NCBI GenBank assembly: GCA_034717495.1
Contig: JAYELL010000091.1
Location: 58,756 to 122,755 of the forward strand
Length of the DNA stretch: 64,000 bases
Direction: 5' to 3'
Origin: Chloroflexota bacterium
GTDB lineage: Bacteria; Chloroflexota; Anaerolineae; JAAEKA01
A model generated the notes under the pieces. It saw only the letters and a program-made list of their open reading frames with translations. It did no database searches and was not told the origin of the DNA. Below, piece after piece: positions 7,619 through 16,532 of the stretch (within the stretch, counting starts at the first letter, position 1; the number at the start of each line of letters is the position of its first letter). The position numbers and the translations under genes are program-made.

Positions 7619-10588
7619 CTAGAGCCACGTGTGGTCGTCGACTGGATCGTGGGGGAACCCTGCGTTTGTCTCCAGTGGATTATTTACGGATTCCGAGGCC
7701 GAGATCCAGTCGGCAGCGGATTTGGGCAGCAAGGCCAGGGGTGCTCGCTGGATCTTGCAGTCGGGCAGTGATTCCAGAAACAACTGGCCGTAACGCTTGG
7801 TCAAGACCCGGTTGTCGAGGATGACGCACACGCCGCGATCCTGGCGACTGCGAATCAGACGGCCGAAACCTTGCCTGAAACGCAGAATGGCATCAGGAAC
7901 CGAGTACTGGTAGAAGGGATCGTCAAAGGTCTCGGCCCGGGCAGAGACGATGGGGTCACTCGGGACAGCAAAAGGCAGTCGAACCAGGAGCAGGCCACTC
8001 AGGGCAGACCCTACCACATCCACTCCCTCCCAGAAGCTTCGGGTGCCAAGGAGGACTGACTTCTGGTTATTGCGGAAATTTTCCAGCAGTTGGCGCCGGC
8101 TTCCACCACTGCCCTGCTGGTAAAGGGTGATCCCGTTGGCGGCGAGACCGGGGCCGATGGCGCCGGCGGTTCGACGAAGCTGGTTGTAGGAAGTGAAAAG
8201 AGCCAGCGTGCGTCCCTCCAGGGCTTTGGCAACCGCTCGCACAGCCACTTCAACCTGGGGTTGGAATTCACGGCTGTTGGGCGCCGCCATGTCCGTCGGA
8301 ATAAAAATCAGTGTTGATGCCTTGTAGTCAAACGGGGATCCAACCGTGCTCGTTTCTGCCTCGTAAGCGTGTAGCCGGTCTTGCACGTAATCGTAACTGC
8401 CCGCGGTGCGCAACGTCGCCGAGGTCATGATGACGTTTTCCTTCTGGTGGAACAGATGCGTTTCCACCAGTGGACCGACATGTAAGGGTGCGGCATGGAT
8501 CGACAGTTTGCGAGTGCTGCGGTCGACAGAGACCCAGTAGATGCCGTTTTCCTGGGGCCGGATGATGGCTGCGTTCAGTTGCTCGTAGTTTTCCGCCAGT
8601 TGACTTGCGATGCTGGAAAGGTCGGCGTTTAGATCATCCAGATCTGGGACGCCAGCCTCCTCAAGTTCAACCATTCCCTTGCGTAACTGATCTACTGACT
8701 CCAGGAGTTCATACAGTGGGGTCCCTGCCAAATCCCAGTCAATCTCCACCTGTGACCATCCGGGCTGGCTTCTTATTCCGCTATCCAGGCGATACTGCCG
8801 GTTGTATGGGCTTTCGGAGGCTTGATCGACCTCCAGAAATTGAGCCAGGGCAAGGAGAAAGTCCCGCATTTTTTGGCGAGCATGTTGTGTTTTGGTCTGG
8901 GTAGCTGCGATCTGATCGAGTAGTCGATTTTTTATCTGTGGCGGCAGGCCCCGCTCAATGCGCCGGCGGATGTCGGCCAGCAGACCACTGCGCGGTTGGC
9001 GCCCTTCGGGTGCGATATCGGACAGCAGCCGCTCAAGGTAATCCTGCGTTGCCTGAAAGCTCAATTGGTTGGTCGTGGCATCCTCGACATGATGGGCCTC
9101 GTCGATGATCAGGTGGCGGTATTCGGGCAAGGCCCGGTTGCCCACGCCAATATCTGCCAGGAGCAAGGCGTGGTTGACGACCAACAGGTGGGCGCCATCG
9201 GCCCGGCGGCGATTGCGATAGAAGAAACAGCGCCCTCCCTGGCTGCCCGCGCAGCGTTCTGCCGTGCACGTGCCACTCTCGGTGGCGAGTCGGGACCAGA
9301 TCGCCCGCTCACGTCCGCTGCCCAGAAAAATCTCAGCCCTGTCGCCGGTCGTTGTCTGGCTGAGCCAGATCAGCACCCTGCTCAACACCCGTAATTCGTC
9401 CGAAGAGAGGTCATTGCGCGTCCGCATGCTGTCAAGCCGGCGGGGACAAAGGTAATTGGAGCGCCCTTTTAGCAGCTCGACTCGCAGCCCTCTGGACTTT
9501 TCAGCCAGTTGACGGAATCTACTGTCGCCCGTTGCGCCAGGTTCGTCGCTGTTTAGAAGTTGCTGGAACACCGCTTCCAGATCAGGGATATCCTTGGTGT
9601 AGAGTTGATCCTGCAGGTTGATGGTATTGGTACTCACGACCACCCGGCGGCGGTTTTGCAGGGCCCAGGCAATGGCAGGCAGCAAATAAGCCATGCTTTT
9701 CCCGGTGCCGGTTCCCGCTTCGATCAGCAGATGATCTCCGTGGTTGAACGCCTCGGCGACGGCTCGCAGCATGTCAACCTGAGGGGCCCGATGTTCGTAC
9801 GCCGGGAAAGTGCGGGCCAGGGGCCCGTCAGGTTCCAGAAAAGCCGCCAACAGGTCAACGTCCAGTGGCTCAGGTTGCTCCAGGGGCTCCAATTCGGGAG
9901 GGAAGACCGGCAACTGGCGCGCAGTCTCACTGAGCAGGGGTACAAGGCTGCCTTCCTTCAGGGCTTTTTCTTCGATTGAAGTGAGGGAGGCGTGTTTCCT
10001 GGCGTGAGTCTCGGCACGGACGAAAAAATCGCTCAGGTTCCAGCGGTTCTCGGAGGCCAGCCTGTTGATTTCCACCAGCGTCGGCAGGGGCAGGACAGCC
10101 GCGTGCTGATCGAGCTCCTGGAGCAGCAATCCGGTAGCGCGGGCATCATCCAGAGCGCGATGCGCCTGGGCCAGGTCAATGCCGAAGTGTTTTGTCAGGT
10201 TGCCAAGGCTGTAGCTGGTTTGGCTGGGCAATAACACGCTTGCCAGTTCAAAGGTGTCCAGCGTGGCATTGGGGAAACTGAGACCGGCCTCACGCAGAAA
10301 TGATTGATCAAAGCCGATACTGTGAGCCACCAGCGTAGACTCTCCAACAAAGCCAACGACCTGGCCGAGCAGCGCATTGATCGGCGGTGCTCCTGCTACA
10401 TCCTGATCGGAAATGCCGGTGAGTTGCTGAACAAAAAAGGGAATGGTCCGTCCGGGATTGACGAACGTCGACCATTCGTCGACGATCTCGGAATCGCGAA
10501 ACTTCACCATGCCAATCTCGATGATGGCATCACGGCGAGGGTCCAGCCCGGTGGTTTCCAGGTCAAAGGCAACATAGGTTGAGGACAT
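7619..10588 (-). CDS. dinG: DinG-family helicase with N-terminal DnaQ-like exonuclease domain
   Basis: A 989-residue fusion. Residues about 5-165 are a DEDDh 3'-5' exonuclease (FDLETTG near 8-14; HRALDDA at 143-149). The rest is an XPD/DinG superfamily-2 helicase: Walker A EAGTGTGKS at 290-298 and DEAHH at 496-500. Four cysteines (about C381, C441, C446, C454) sit between these motifs in the XPD-type Fe-S position, so a 4Fe-4S cluster is likely. It would unwind 5'-3' and act in repair of R-loops, forks or damage. ATG 10588 was chosen because the predicted transcript starts right there; the in-frame extension to 10642 lies upstream of that promoter. Confidence 0.92.
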   Translation of the reverse strand: MSSTYVAFDLETTGLDPRRDAIIEIGMVKFRDSEIVDEWSTFVNPGRTIPFFVQQLTGISDQDVAGAPPINALLGQVVGFVGESTLVAHSIGFDQSFLREAGLSFPNATLDTFELASVLLPSQTSYSLGNLTKHFGIDLAQAHRALDDARATGLLLQELDQHAAVLPLPTLVEINRLASENRWNLSDFFVRAETHARKHASLTSIEEKALKEGSLVPLLSETARQLPVFPPELEPLEQPEPLDVDLLAAFLEPDGPLARTFPAYEHRAPQVDMLRAVAEAFNHGDHLLIEAGTGTGKSMAYLLPAIAWALQNRRRVVVSTNTINLQDQLYTKDIPDLEAVFQQLLNSDEPGATGDSRFRQLAEKSRGLRVELLKGRSNYLCPRRLDSMRTRNDLSSDELRVLSRVLIWLSQTTTGDRAEIFLGSGRERAIWSRLATESGTCTAERCAGSQGGRCFFYRNRRRADGAHLLVVNHALLLADIGVGNRALPEYRHLIIDEAHHVEDATTNQLSFQATQDYLERLLSDIAPEGRQPRSGLLADIRRRIERGLPPQIKNRLLDQIAATQTKTQHARQKMRDFLLALAQFLEVDQASESPYNRQYRLDSGIRSQPGWSQVEIDWDLAGTPLYELLESVDQLRKGMVELEEAGVPDLDDLNADLSSIASQLAENYEQLNAAIIRPQENGIYWVSVDRSTRKLSIHAAPLHVGPLVETHLFHQKENVIMTSATLRTAGSYDYVQDRLHAYEAETSTVGSPFDYKASTLIFIPTDMAAPNSREFQPQVEVAVRAVAKALEGRTLALFTSYNQLRRTAGAIGPGLAANGITLYQQGSGGSRRQLLENFRNNQKSVLLGTRSFWEGVDVVGSALSGLLLVRLPFAVPSDPIVSARAETFDDPFYQYSVPDAILRFRQGFGRLIRSRQDRGVCVILDNRVLTKRYGQLFLESLPDCKIQRAPLALLPKSAADWISASESVNNPLETNAGFPHDPVDDHTWL

Positions 10589-10595
10589 GGGTTCG

Positions 10596-10624
10596 ATTAT
10601 ACCTGAAGCGCTTCTGCGGTACAA
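10596..10624 (-). promoter_or_regulatory. Predicted promoter giving a leaderless dinG mRNA
   Basis: On the minus strand TTGTAC (10624-10619), a 17-base spacer and TATAAT (10601-10596) lie so close to the gene that transcription should begin at about 10589-10588, on or beside the ATG. No ribosome binding site can fit, so a leaderless transcript is predicted. Confidence 0.65.
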
Positions 10625-10707
10625 GGATGGTAGGCGCAACAAGTCAGAGCCAACCTTTGGCCCTGTGGTCCTGGAGCTGCAAGGTGAGCAGATAGCAGGT
10701 CAGTTGG

Positions 10708-10869
10708 TTAAGGTGTCACCATCTCTTCAATACCAACGATCTTTCCCTCTTCTACAACGACCGCTTTGTTCCTTACGATTTTTCGGGGCAGAACAATCCA
10801 GCCATTGGTCAAAGCAAAGCGACCGCCCGGTTGTACGATATTGTTGTCAATTATATTTTCTCCTGCCCT
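10708..10869 (-). pseudogene. N-terminal remnant of a NagA-like amidohydrolase
   Basis: A 53-codon open stretch on the minus strand ends at a TAA (10710-10708). Its translation contains RFALTNGWIVLP and AVVVEEGKIVGIEEM, which match the first beta-strands of amidohydrolases such as N-acetylglucosamine-6-phosphate deacetylase (E. coli NagA begins with a similar YALTQGRIF stretch and a V-x-DG-x-I turn). No ATG opens the frame and the metal-binding HxH domain is absent, so it looks like a decayed 5' end. It lies between dinG and a deoR/nagB-like locus, where a nagA gene would be expected. The rest of 10643-10972 shows no gene. Confidence 0.4.
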
Positions 10870-10972
10870 TCACTTCCGGTTCCGGTCGGCGAATCTGTCA
10901 AAAACAGTATACCCTCATTGCCTTTAGCGTGCAACGCAGTGAAGAATTCGACCAGAAAAAATTAAAAAAGGG

Positions 10973-11001
10973 TTGACAAATGAGCAGGAAAATGATATGA
11001 T
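10973..11001 (+). promoter_or_regulatory. Near-consensus promoter of the DeoR/sugar-sulfonate locus
   Basis: TTGACA (10973-10978), a 17-base spacer and TATGAT (10996-11001) differ from the sigma70 consensus at one position. The predicted start is near 11008, inside the palindrome at 11003-11020. This promoter also shows that the DeoR reading frame cannot start at its most upstream codon. Confidence 0.8.
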
Positions 11002-11002
11002 A

Positions 11003-11020
11003 TGTGCAGAAAATTGCACA
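11003..11020 (+). promoter_or_regulatory. Operator-like palindrome TGTGCA-N6-TGCACA
   Basis: A perfect 6-bp inverted repeat with a 6-base spacer begins directly after the -10 box and covers the predicted transcription start. A repressor bound here would block initiation. The adjacent DeoR-type regulator is the obvious candidate (autoregulation), but no binding data exist. No second exact copy was noticed in the locus by eye. Confidence 0.5.
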
Positions 11021-11137
11021 CTCTTTACCCTTGGGTCGCCAGGTAATGAACGGATTTCGTATTGCAAGACGTGCGGGCCAAACCGTTGCCCGATTGCAGA
11101 CTGCATCGAAACGATAGTGCTAAAGAAGTGGCTGACT

Positions 11138-11899
11138 GTGAATAAACGGAAAAAACAGGTCTTGGATCTGTTACAGCGACATGGTGAGCTTTCAAACCAG
11201 GAACTCAGCGACCTCCTCGATATTTCTCCTTCCAGTATCCGCCGCATTCTGATTGCCCTGGATAAGGATCGCCTGATCAAACGAACGCGCGGTGGTGTTT
11301 GCCTATCCACCGCGGTTAACTATGATCTCTTGCCGACCCATAAGCTGCCGGTTGATCCTGTAGAAGCGAGGTCGATTGCCAACCGGGCCGTTCAGCTCAT
11401 TCAGCCAGGGGATGTAATTGCTTTGAGTGGCGGTGTTCTCTGTACCCAGCTTGTCTTACGTGTCCGTTATCTGGAAGGGATCACTGTTGTAACAAATGCT
11501 GTGAACGTGGCAATCGAACTTGTAAGCCTGCCTGAGATTCAGGTGAGGCTCACCGGGGGACGACTCAATCCGGGGTCATTCGAATTGGTGGGACGGGCGC
11601 TTGCCCCCAGCCTCAGTGGTTTACACATCGACAAGTTCTTCCTGGGAACGGACGGCCTTTCCGTTCAGCACGGCGTGACCGGGCGCGATGAGGACGAAGC
11701 AACGGCTTCACGTGTAATAATGGAGCGCTCGGACGCCACGATCGTTCTGGCGGACAGTTCGAAGTTCAAGAAGGCCAGCTATGCCCGGGTAGCTTCTATC
11801 TCTAAGGTTGACACAATTGTGACCACTGACCGGGTCTCCCAGAGCGTCGGAACTCAGTTCAAAGAGGCAGGAGTGAAGATAATCGTGGCCGGATCATAG
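11138..11899 (+). CDS. DeoR-family transcriptional regulator
   Basis: A 253-residue regulator with an N-terminal winged HTH (RKKQVLDLLQRHGELSNQEL and SSIRRILIALD) and a DeoR-type sugar-phosphate sensor domain (GVTGRDEDEA, then VLADSSKF near the C-terminus). DeoR proteins usually repress sugar catabolic genes and are released by a phosphorylated intermediate. GTG 11138 gives the usual family length; GTG 11117 is possible. The frame stays open upstream and encodes a Cys-rich stretch (CKTCGPNRC), but it runs into the promoter. It heads the sugar/sulfonate locus; the E. coli sulfoquinovose regulator CsqR/YihW is also a DeoR protein. Confidence 0.88.
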   Translation: MNKRKKQVLDLLQRHGELSNQELSDLLDISPSSIRRILIALDKDRLIKRTRGGVCLSTAVNYDLLPTHKLPVDPVEARSIANRAVQLIQPGDVIALSGGVLCTQLVLRVRYLEGITVVTNAVNVAIELVSLPEIQVRLTGGRLNPGSFELVGRALAPSLSGLHIDKFFLGTDGLSVQHGVTGRDEDEATASRVIMERSDATIVLADSSKFKKASYARVASISKVDTIVTTDRVSQSVGTQFKEAGVKIIVAGS

Positions 11900-11974
11900 A
11901 TCAACCAAGGCATTTTTGCTGCTTTGTGTACGAGTTGCCTACAACCGCTTTTATCGGTTTTGAAGGTCAATGCG

Positions 11975-12832
11975 ATGAACAATTCACCAGCCTATCTCAG
12001 CCTACCTGTCCCCGAACTATCCACCACGAGCAAAGTCTGCCTGACGATTCTACCTGACCTGGATGCTCTGTACTTTCATTTTGCCCGCAACATCGCCGAT
12101 GAGATCAAAGCAAATAATGTGGCTGGCCGGCCAACACGTCTGATACTGCCCGTTGGCCCGGTCGGCCAATTTCCTCTCCTGGCCCGCCTTTGCAACGAAG
12201 AAAGCATCAATTGGCGGAATGTCTTTACGTTTAACATGGACGAGTATTGTGATTGGCAGGGCCGGGCTGTGCCTTTAGATCACCCGCTCAGTTTCCAGGG
12301 GTATATCCGGCGCATGCTGTTCGACCAACTTGACCCGGAGCTTCGTCTTCCCGACGATCAGATTCACTTCCCGGACCCCCTCAACCTGGATTGGATCAGC
12401 CAGCGAATCGAGGCGGTGGGAGGCATCGACACCTGTTACGGAGGCATTGGCTATCACGGCCACGTGGCCTTCAATGAACCCCCCATTTCGCGCTGGTATA
12501 AACTCACCCTGGAACAATTCCGAAACTCCCTGACCCGCCTCGTGCCGTTGGCCCCAGAAACGATTGTAATGAACAGCATTCGGGCCACAGGCGGCAATCC
12601 CGCCGCGCTGCCTCCGATGGCTGTTACCCTGGGAATGCGCGACATCCTGGCCGCGCGGCGTATTCGACTCTATTGCCAGGGAGGAGCCTGGCAGCGGACG
12701 GTATTGCGTATTGCCCTGATGGGCGACGAGCAGGTTGATTACCCTGTGACTTTACTGCAGCAACACTCTGACTACACTGTCATCACGACTGAAGAGACAG
12801 CCCGGCCACCTGTTTCTGGCGTGGCGGCTTGA
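11975..12832 (+). CDS. NagB-fold sugar isomerase/deaminase-like protein, copy 1
   Basis: A 285-residue relative of glucosamine-6-phosphate deaminase. It keeps NMDEY (87-91, containing the general-base aspartate) and GHVAFNEP (H and E of the active site). It departs from E. coli NagB where phosphate is held: the PTGGTP loop is PVGPVG (59-64), the K208 position aligns with Q, and the D141 position is H (GYHGH). The substrate is therefore probably not plain glucosamine-6-phosphate. GAAGG lies 8 bases before ATG 11975. A second paralogue is at 19870. I infer an amino- or ketosugar isomerase/deaminase. Confidence 0.8.
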   Translation: MNNSPAYLSLPVPELSTTSKVCLTILPDLDALYFHFARNIADEIKANNVAGRPTRLILPVGPVGQFPLLARLCNEESINWRNVFTFNMDEYCDWQGRAVPLDHPLSFQGYIRRMLFDQLDPELRLPDDQIHFPDPLNLDWISQRIEAVGGIDTCYGGIGYHGHVAFNEPPISRWYKLTLEQFRNSLTRLVPLAPETIVMNSIRATGGNPAALPPMAVTLGMRDILAARRIRLYCQGGAWQRTVLRIALMGDEQVDYPVTLLQQHSDYTVITTEETARPPVSGVAA

Positions 12833-12846
12833 ACCTGGACATAACC

Positions 12847-14076
12847 ATGCTAAAAGGTAGGCTTATCGTCGGGCAGTCAGGTGGCCCGACTCCCGTTATC
12901 AATGCCAGCCTGGCTGGGGTCATTATGGAAGCCAAACGCCATTCGGATATCACTGGCGTCTATGGCCTGGTGCATGGCATCGAGGGCGCGTTGAAAGATG
13001 AATTGATTGACCTGAGCCAGGAGTCCGTGGAGATGGTTGAACGGCTGGTTAAAACCCCCGCCTCGGCCCTGGGATCCTGCCGCCACAAGCTGAGCGACGG
13101 CGAATATGGTCGCATACTGGAACTTTTTCGTGCCCACAACGCGCGCCATTTTGTCTACATTGGCGGCAACGATTCGATGGATACCTGTCACCGTGTCTCG
13201 GCGCTGGCGCAGTCTAGCGGCTACGAGCTCCAGGTCATGGGTGTGCCCAAGACGGTGGATAACGACCTGGCTCTTACCGACCATTGTCCCGGCTATGGCA
13301 GCGCGGCCCGTTTCCTGGCCCTGGCTACCCGGGATACAGGGCGTGATATGGAGTCGATGGCTACTTTTGAAGATGTGATCGTCCTGGAAACCATGGGCCG
13401 CAACGCCGGTTGGCTAACCGCGGCTTCCGTGCTTGGCAAGACAACGGAGGATGAAGCGCCGCATCTGGTTTATGTGCCCGAGATACCCTTCGACGAAGCT
13501 CGCTTTCTCGATGACGTAGCTTGCCTCCATAGCCAGCTGGGACGGGTGTTCGTGGTTGTCTGTGAGGGAATTCGGGATAGCGATGATCGCCCTGTCGGAG
13601 AACACAAATTTCGGGGCGGCAGCAGCGATGCCTTCGGGCACGTGCTGCATACCCTGACAACGGGCGTCGCGGCTTATCTGGCCGATGTTGTCAGTGAAAA
13701 GCTCGAATTGCAGGCCCGTTTTTTACGCCCGGTGCTCATCGGACGGGCGATGAGCGCCTGTGTGGCCGAAACCGACCGCCGCGAAGCCTTGCGCGCGGGG
13801 AAAGCCGCGGTAGCCCACCTGGCTGCCGGCCGGAGCGGTTTGATGGTCACCCTTGAGCGGATATCGGACGATCCTTATACCTGTGAAACCGGAACAGCCC
13901 CCCTGGCCGATGTAGCCAACGCTGAAAAACTTCTGCCGCGGGGATTCCTGAACGATGCCGGGAATATGGTCACCCGTTCATATGTGGACTACGCCTTACC
14001 TTTAATAGATGGCCCTCTGCCACCATTGGCCCGGCTGAAAGGAGTCCGGGTATCACAGAAAGTTTCTGCGGGATGA
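12847..14076 (+). CDS. Phosphofructokinase of the PPi-dependent type
   Basis: A 409-residue PfkA-superfamily enzyme. GQSGGPTPVINASL starts the fold. The two residues that separate donor types read GGNDS (106-110, D where ATP enzymes have G in GGDGS) and PKTVDND (134-140, K where ATP enzymes have G in PGTIDND); both point to pyrophosphate as phosphoryl donor. The substrate is a ketose carrying an anionic group at C6. In this locus it may phosphorylate a 6-sulfo-ketose at C1, but fructose-6-phosphate is the default. ATG 12847 is preferred; a TTG at 12829 overlapping the previous stop is an alternative. Confidence 0.85.
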   Translation: MLKGRLIVGQSGGPTPVINASLAGVIMEAKRHSDITGVYGLVHGIEGALKDELIDLSQESVEMVERLVKTPASALGSCRHKLSDGEYGRILELFRAHNARHFVYIGGNDSMDTCHRVSALAQSSGYELQVMGVPKTVDNDLALTDHCPGYGSAARFLALATRDTGRDMESMATFEDVIVLETMGRNAGWLTAASVLGKTTEDEAPHLVYVPEIPFDEARFLDDVACLHSQLGRVFVVVCEGIRDSDDRPVGEHKFRGGSSDAFGHVLHTLTTGVAAYLADVVSEKLELQARFLRPVLIGRAMSACVAETDRREALRAGKAAVAHLAAGRSGLMVTLERISDDPYTCETGTAPLADVANAEKLLPRGFLNDAGNMVTRSYVDYALPLIDGPLPPLARLKGVRVSQKVSAG

Positions 14077-14112
14077 TGGTTGACCCTGTTCTCAAGTAGA
14101 TATGTGGGCCAC

Positions 14113-14154
14113 GAGGCGCCGGCACAAAAGGTTGATTTTTTACAGTAGCGCCTC
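14113..14154 (+). other. Intercistronic inverted repeat
   Basis: GAGGCGC (14113-14119) and GCGCCTC (14148-14154) are perfect inverted copies separated by 28 bases that include a run of six T residues. A second small hairpin (CCCCG/CGGGG) follows near 14163-14178. They lie in the 149-base gap before the aldolase gene, which otherwise holds only its ribosome site. They may be mRNA stability or partial termination elements. Confidence 0.35.
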
Positions 14155-14225
14155 ACGCCTCCCCGTGGGTTCGGGGATGCAAAAAAGCACCAAATAATCA
14201 ACTGACTGAGAGGAGATAGGACACT

Positions 14226-15269
14226 ATGACCACAGAATACTCGCTTGGCGATTATTCCTTCGATCTGGAGCGGTTTTTCCCGACTGCTATCTTTGAAAAG
14301 ATTACCGATATTCGGGTAGATGCGCCAGAAATCATCGAACAGCAGGCTCAGGCCCGGACGCGTCGCCCGCGCCTGACTAAGGACGGCAAACTGGCCATCC
14401 TGGCCGCCGACCATCCGGCCCGGGGGGTGACCGCATTGGGGGGCGACCCTTTCAGGATGGGCAATCGCCAGCAATATCTGGGACGTATCATGCGGGTGCT
14501 CATTGCCTCTGAGTTCGATGGCTTCATGAGTACGCCGGATATGATTGAGGACTTGTTCATTCTCGACTATCTGGTGCAGCAGGGGGGCGGCCCATCTTTT
14601 CTGGATGAAAAGGTGCTGACCGGTTGTATGCAGCGAGGCGGCGCGGCGGGTGTAGTTGGCGAAATTGACGATCGCTTCGGCTCCTACTCAGCCAAGTCAA
14701 TGGCCCGTTTCCGCCTGGATGGCGGCAAAATGATGTTTCGCTTTGTGCCGGATGATGAACGCACCTTGTGGACAATTGACTACTGCGCCCAGGCCGTCAC
14801 CGACCTGAATCACTACAACCTGGTACCCTTTGTCGAACCCCTGCGGATGGACTACATCGATGGAAAATGGGTTAGCAAGAACAATGCCGATGAACTGGTC
14901 ACACTGGTCGGAATAGTTGCCGGTCTGGGCGATTCGTCGCGAAATACCTGGATGAAACTGCCCTATTGCCAGGACTTCGGACGGGTGACACAAGCTACCA
15001 CAATGCCCATCTTGATGCTGGGCGGCCCGTCCGGCGATAACCCGCTCCAGACGTATCAGAATTTTTCTGCCGGAATGACTACCTCTGGCAACGTCCGAGG
15101 GGCGCTGGTGGGGCGAAACATCACCTTCCCTGTACGGGATGACCCTGCAGCTGTCGCGCGAGCCATCCACGGCATTGTCCACGATGGCTTGACAGCCGAG
15201 GATGCGGTTCAGGTGACAATGACTCACCGGGACGAAAAAATGGATTTCCTAACAGAGTACATTCTGTAA
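14226..15269 (+). CDS. Class I aldolase-like TIM-barrel protein (Cgl0159/DeoC/FbaB type)
   Basis: A 347-residue predicted (beta/alpha)8 protein of the Cgl0159-like branch of class I aldolases. LAADHPARG resembles the substrate-binding DHG segment of FbaB/LacD enzymes, and WMKLPYCQDF carries a lysine placed like the Schiff-base lysine; MLGGPSGDNP fits a C-terminal phosphate-binding loop. It would cleave a ketose (bis)phosphate to a C3 phosphate and an aldehyde. A GAGAGGAGA ribosome site precedes ATG 14226. Following the phosphofructokinase, it is the natural next step of the pathway. A role on sulfofructose-1-phosphate is inference. Confidence 0.75.
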   Translation: MTTEYSLGDYSFDLERFFPTAIFEKITDIRVDAPEIIEQQAQARTRRPRLTKDGKLAILAADHPARGVTALGGDPFRMGNRQQYLGRIMRVLIASEFDGFMSTPDMIEDLFILDYLVQQGGGPSFLDEKVLTGCMQRGGAAGVVGEIDDRFGSYSAKSMARFRLDGGKMMFRFVPDDERTLWTIDYCAQAVTDLNHYNLVPFVEPLRMDYIDGKWVSKNNADELVTLVGIVAGLGDSSRNTWMKLPYCQDFGRVTQATTMPILMLGGPSGDNPLQTYQNFSAGMTTSGNVRGALVGRNITFPVRDDPAAVARAIHGIVHDGLTAEDAVQVTMTHRDEKMDFLTEYIL

Positions 15270-15386
15270 AGCGGATATTCGCTGCCAAAAGTATCATCCA
15301 GGAGGTGACAAACAAGGAGTCCCGCAATCAGACCAGACTGCCTGTCAGGATTGAACATTGCTAAAATAGTAGAACAGGAGGAAGAA

Positions 15387-16403
15387 TTGAAAACCTATGG
15401 TGTTGCCATTGTAGGAGCAGGAAATGTAGCCAAGGGCCATCTGGCGGCCATTCGAGCGACCAGCCAGGCCGAGATGGTTGCCCTGGGCACGCGCAGCCTG
15501 GAACGTGGTGGGGCATGGACAGCCGAACAAGGGCTGGACTGCCCGATTTACACGGAATTGGACGAACTTCTGGCTTACGATGAGGTCGATATTGTGGTCC
15601 TGTGCACTCCGAATCATCTACATGCTGCTCAGACTATCCAGGCAGCCCAGGCAGGCAAACATATCCTGATCGAGAAGCCGGTCGCTTTGAACCTGGCAGA
15701 CCTGCGCGCCATGCAGGCCGCCGTCCGCGAGGCGGGTGTACGTACACTTATCTCTTTTGTCCTGCGCTGGAATCCGTCCATACGAATGGCCAAGAATCTC
15801 ATTACCGAGGGAGCGATAGGTGAAATCTTCATGGTGGAATCCTGCTACTGGCATGCCACCCCCCGGGCGGTTCCTGGCCACTGGATGACCAGGAAGGAGA
15901 GGGCCGGTAGCGTCTTTCTCATGGGCGGTTGCCACGCTGTGGATGCCGCCCGCTGGCTGGCCGGGACAGACATTGTTGAAGTCTCGGCCTATACTGCGCG
16001 GGGAGGCAAGGATTGGTTCGATTATCCCCCCACCGCCATCGCCATGGTGCGATTTGGCAATGGTGCTGTTGGTCGCATCTCGGCCACCATGGAATGCGTT
16101 ATGCCGTATGCCTTTGACATCACGGTGATGGGCGACCGGGGCACCATGCGCGATAATCGTTTGTACTCCCACCTCTTTCCCGGCCAAACTGATTTCGCTA
16201 CAATTCCGACGGTGTTGCCAGACAGCGGCGCCGTATTGGATCATCCATTTTCGCCCGGTTTCGAGCATTTCATCGAATGTATCGACAAAGGTCTGGAAAC
16301 TGAAACAAACCTGGAGGATGCCATCAATACCCATGAGGTCTGCCTGGCTGTTGACCTTTCAGCCGAAGAAGGCCGGTCTGTGCCACTCCCCCTTTCCAGC
16401 TGA
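15387..16403 (+). CDS. Gfo/Idh/MocA-family oxidoreductase
   Basis: A 338-residue NAD(P)-dependent dehydrogenase. The Rossmann motif GAGNVAKGH is at the N-terminus and the family signature LIEKPVALN follows at about 90-100. The family oxidises or epimerises sugars and inositols. TTG 15387 is chosen because AGGAGG (15376-15381) lies 5 bases upstream; the frame is open further to a TTG at 15351 with no such site. Substrate unknown; in this locus it may interconvert keto and hydroxy forms of the imported sugar. Confidence 0.88.
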   Translation: MKTYGVAIVGAGNVAKGHLAAIRATSQAEMVALGTRSLERGGAWTAEQGLDCPIYTELDELLAYDEVDIVVLCTPNHLHAAQTIQAAQAGKHILIEKPVALNLADLRAMQAAVREAGVRTLISFVLRWNPSIRMAKNLITEGAIGEIFMVESCYWHATPRAVPGHWMTRKERAGSVFLMGGCHAVDAARWLAGTDIVEVSAYTARGGKDWFDYPPTAIAMVRFGNGAVGRISATMECVMPYAFDITVMGDRGTMRDNRLYSHLFPGQTDFATIPTVLPDSGAVLDHPFSPGFEHFIECIDKGLETETNLEDAINTHEVCLAVDLSAEEGRSVPLPLSS

Positions 16404-16466
16404 TGGGACAGGTCTGTTCAACCATGCAAGATCGAGAAAGAGAGGTGCGTATAAGACAACTGGTGT

Positions 16467-16484
16467 GAATTCGCTTACGAATTC
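16467..16484 (+). promoter_or_regulatory. Hairpin/palindrome before the ABC transporter
   Basis: GAATTCG-CTTA-CGAATTC is a perfect 7-bp stem with a 4-base loop in the 129-base gap before the solute-binding protein gene. It could be an operator or an mRNA element that raises expression of the binding protein relative to upstream genes. No T-run follows. Confidence 0.35.
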
Positions 16485-16532
16485 AAGCGTTTGATTGGAA
16501 TCCCGCCAAGGATATGAAAAGGAGTCAGAATC

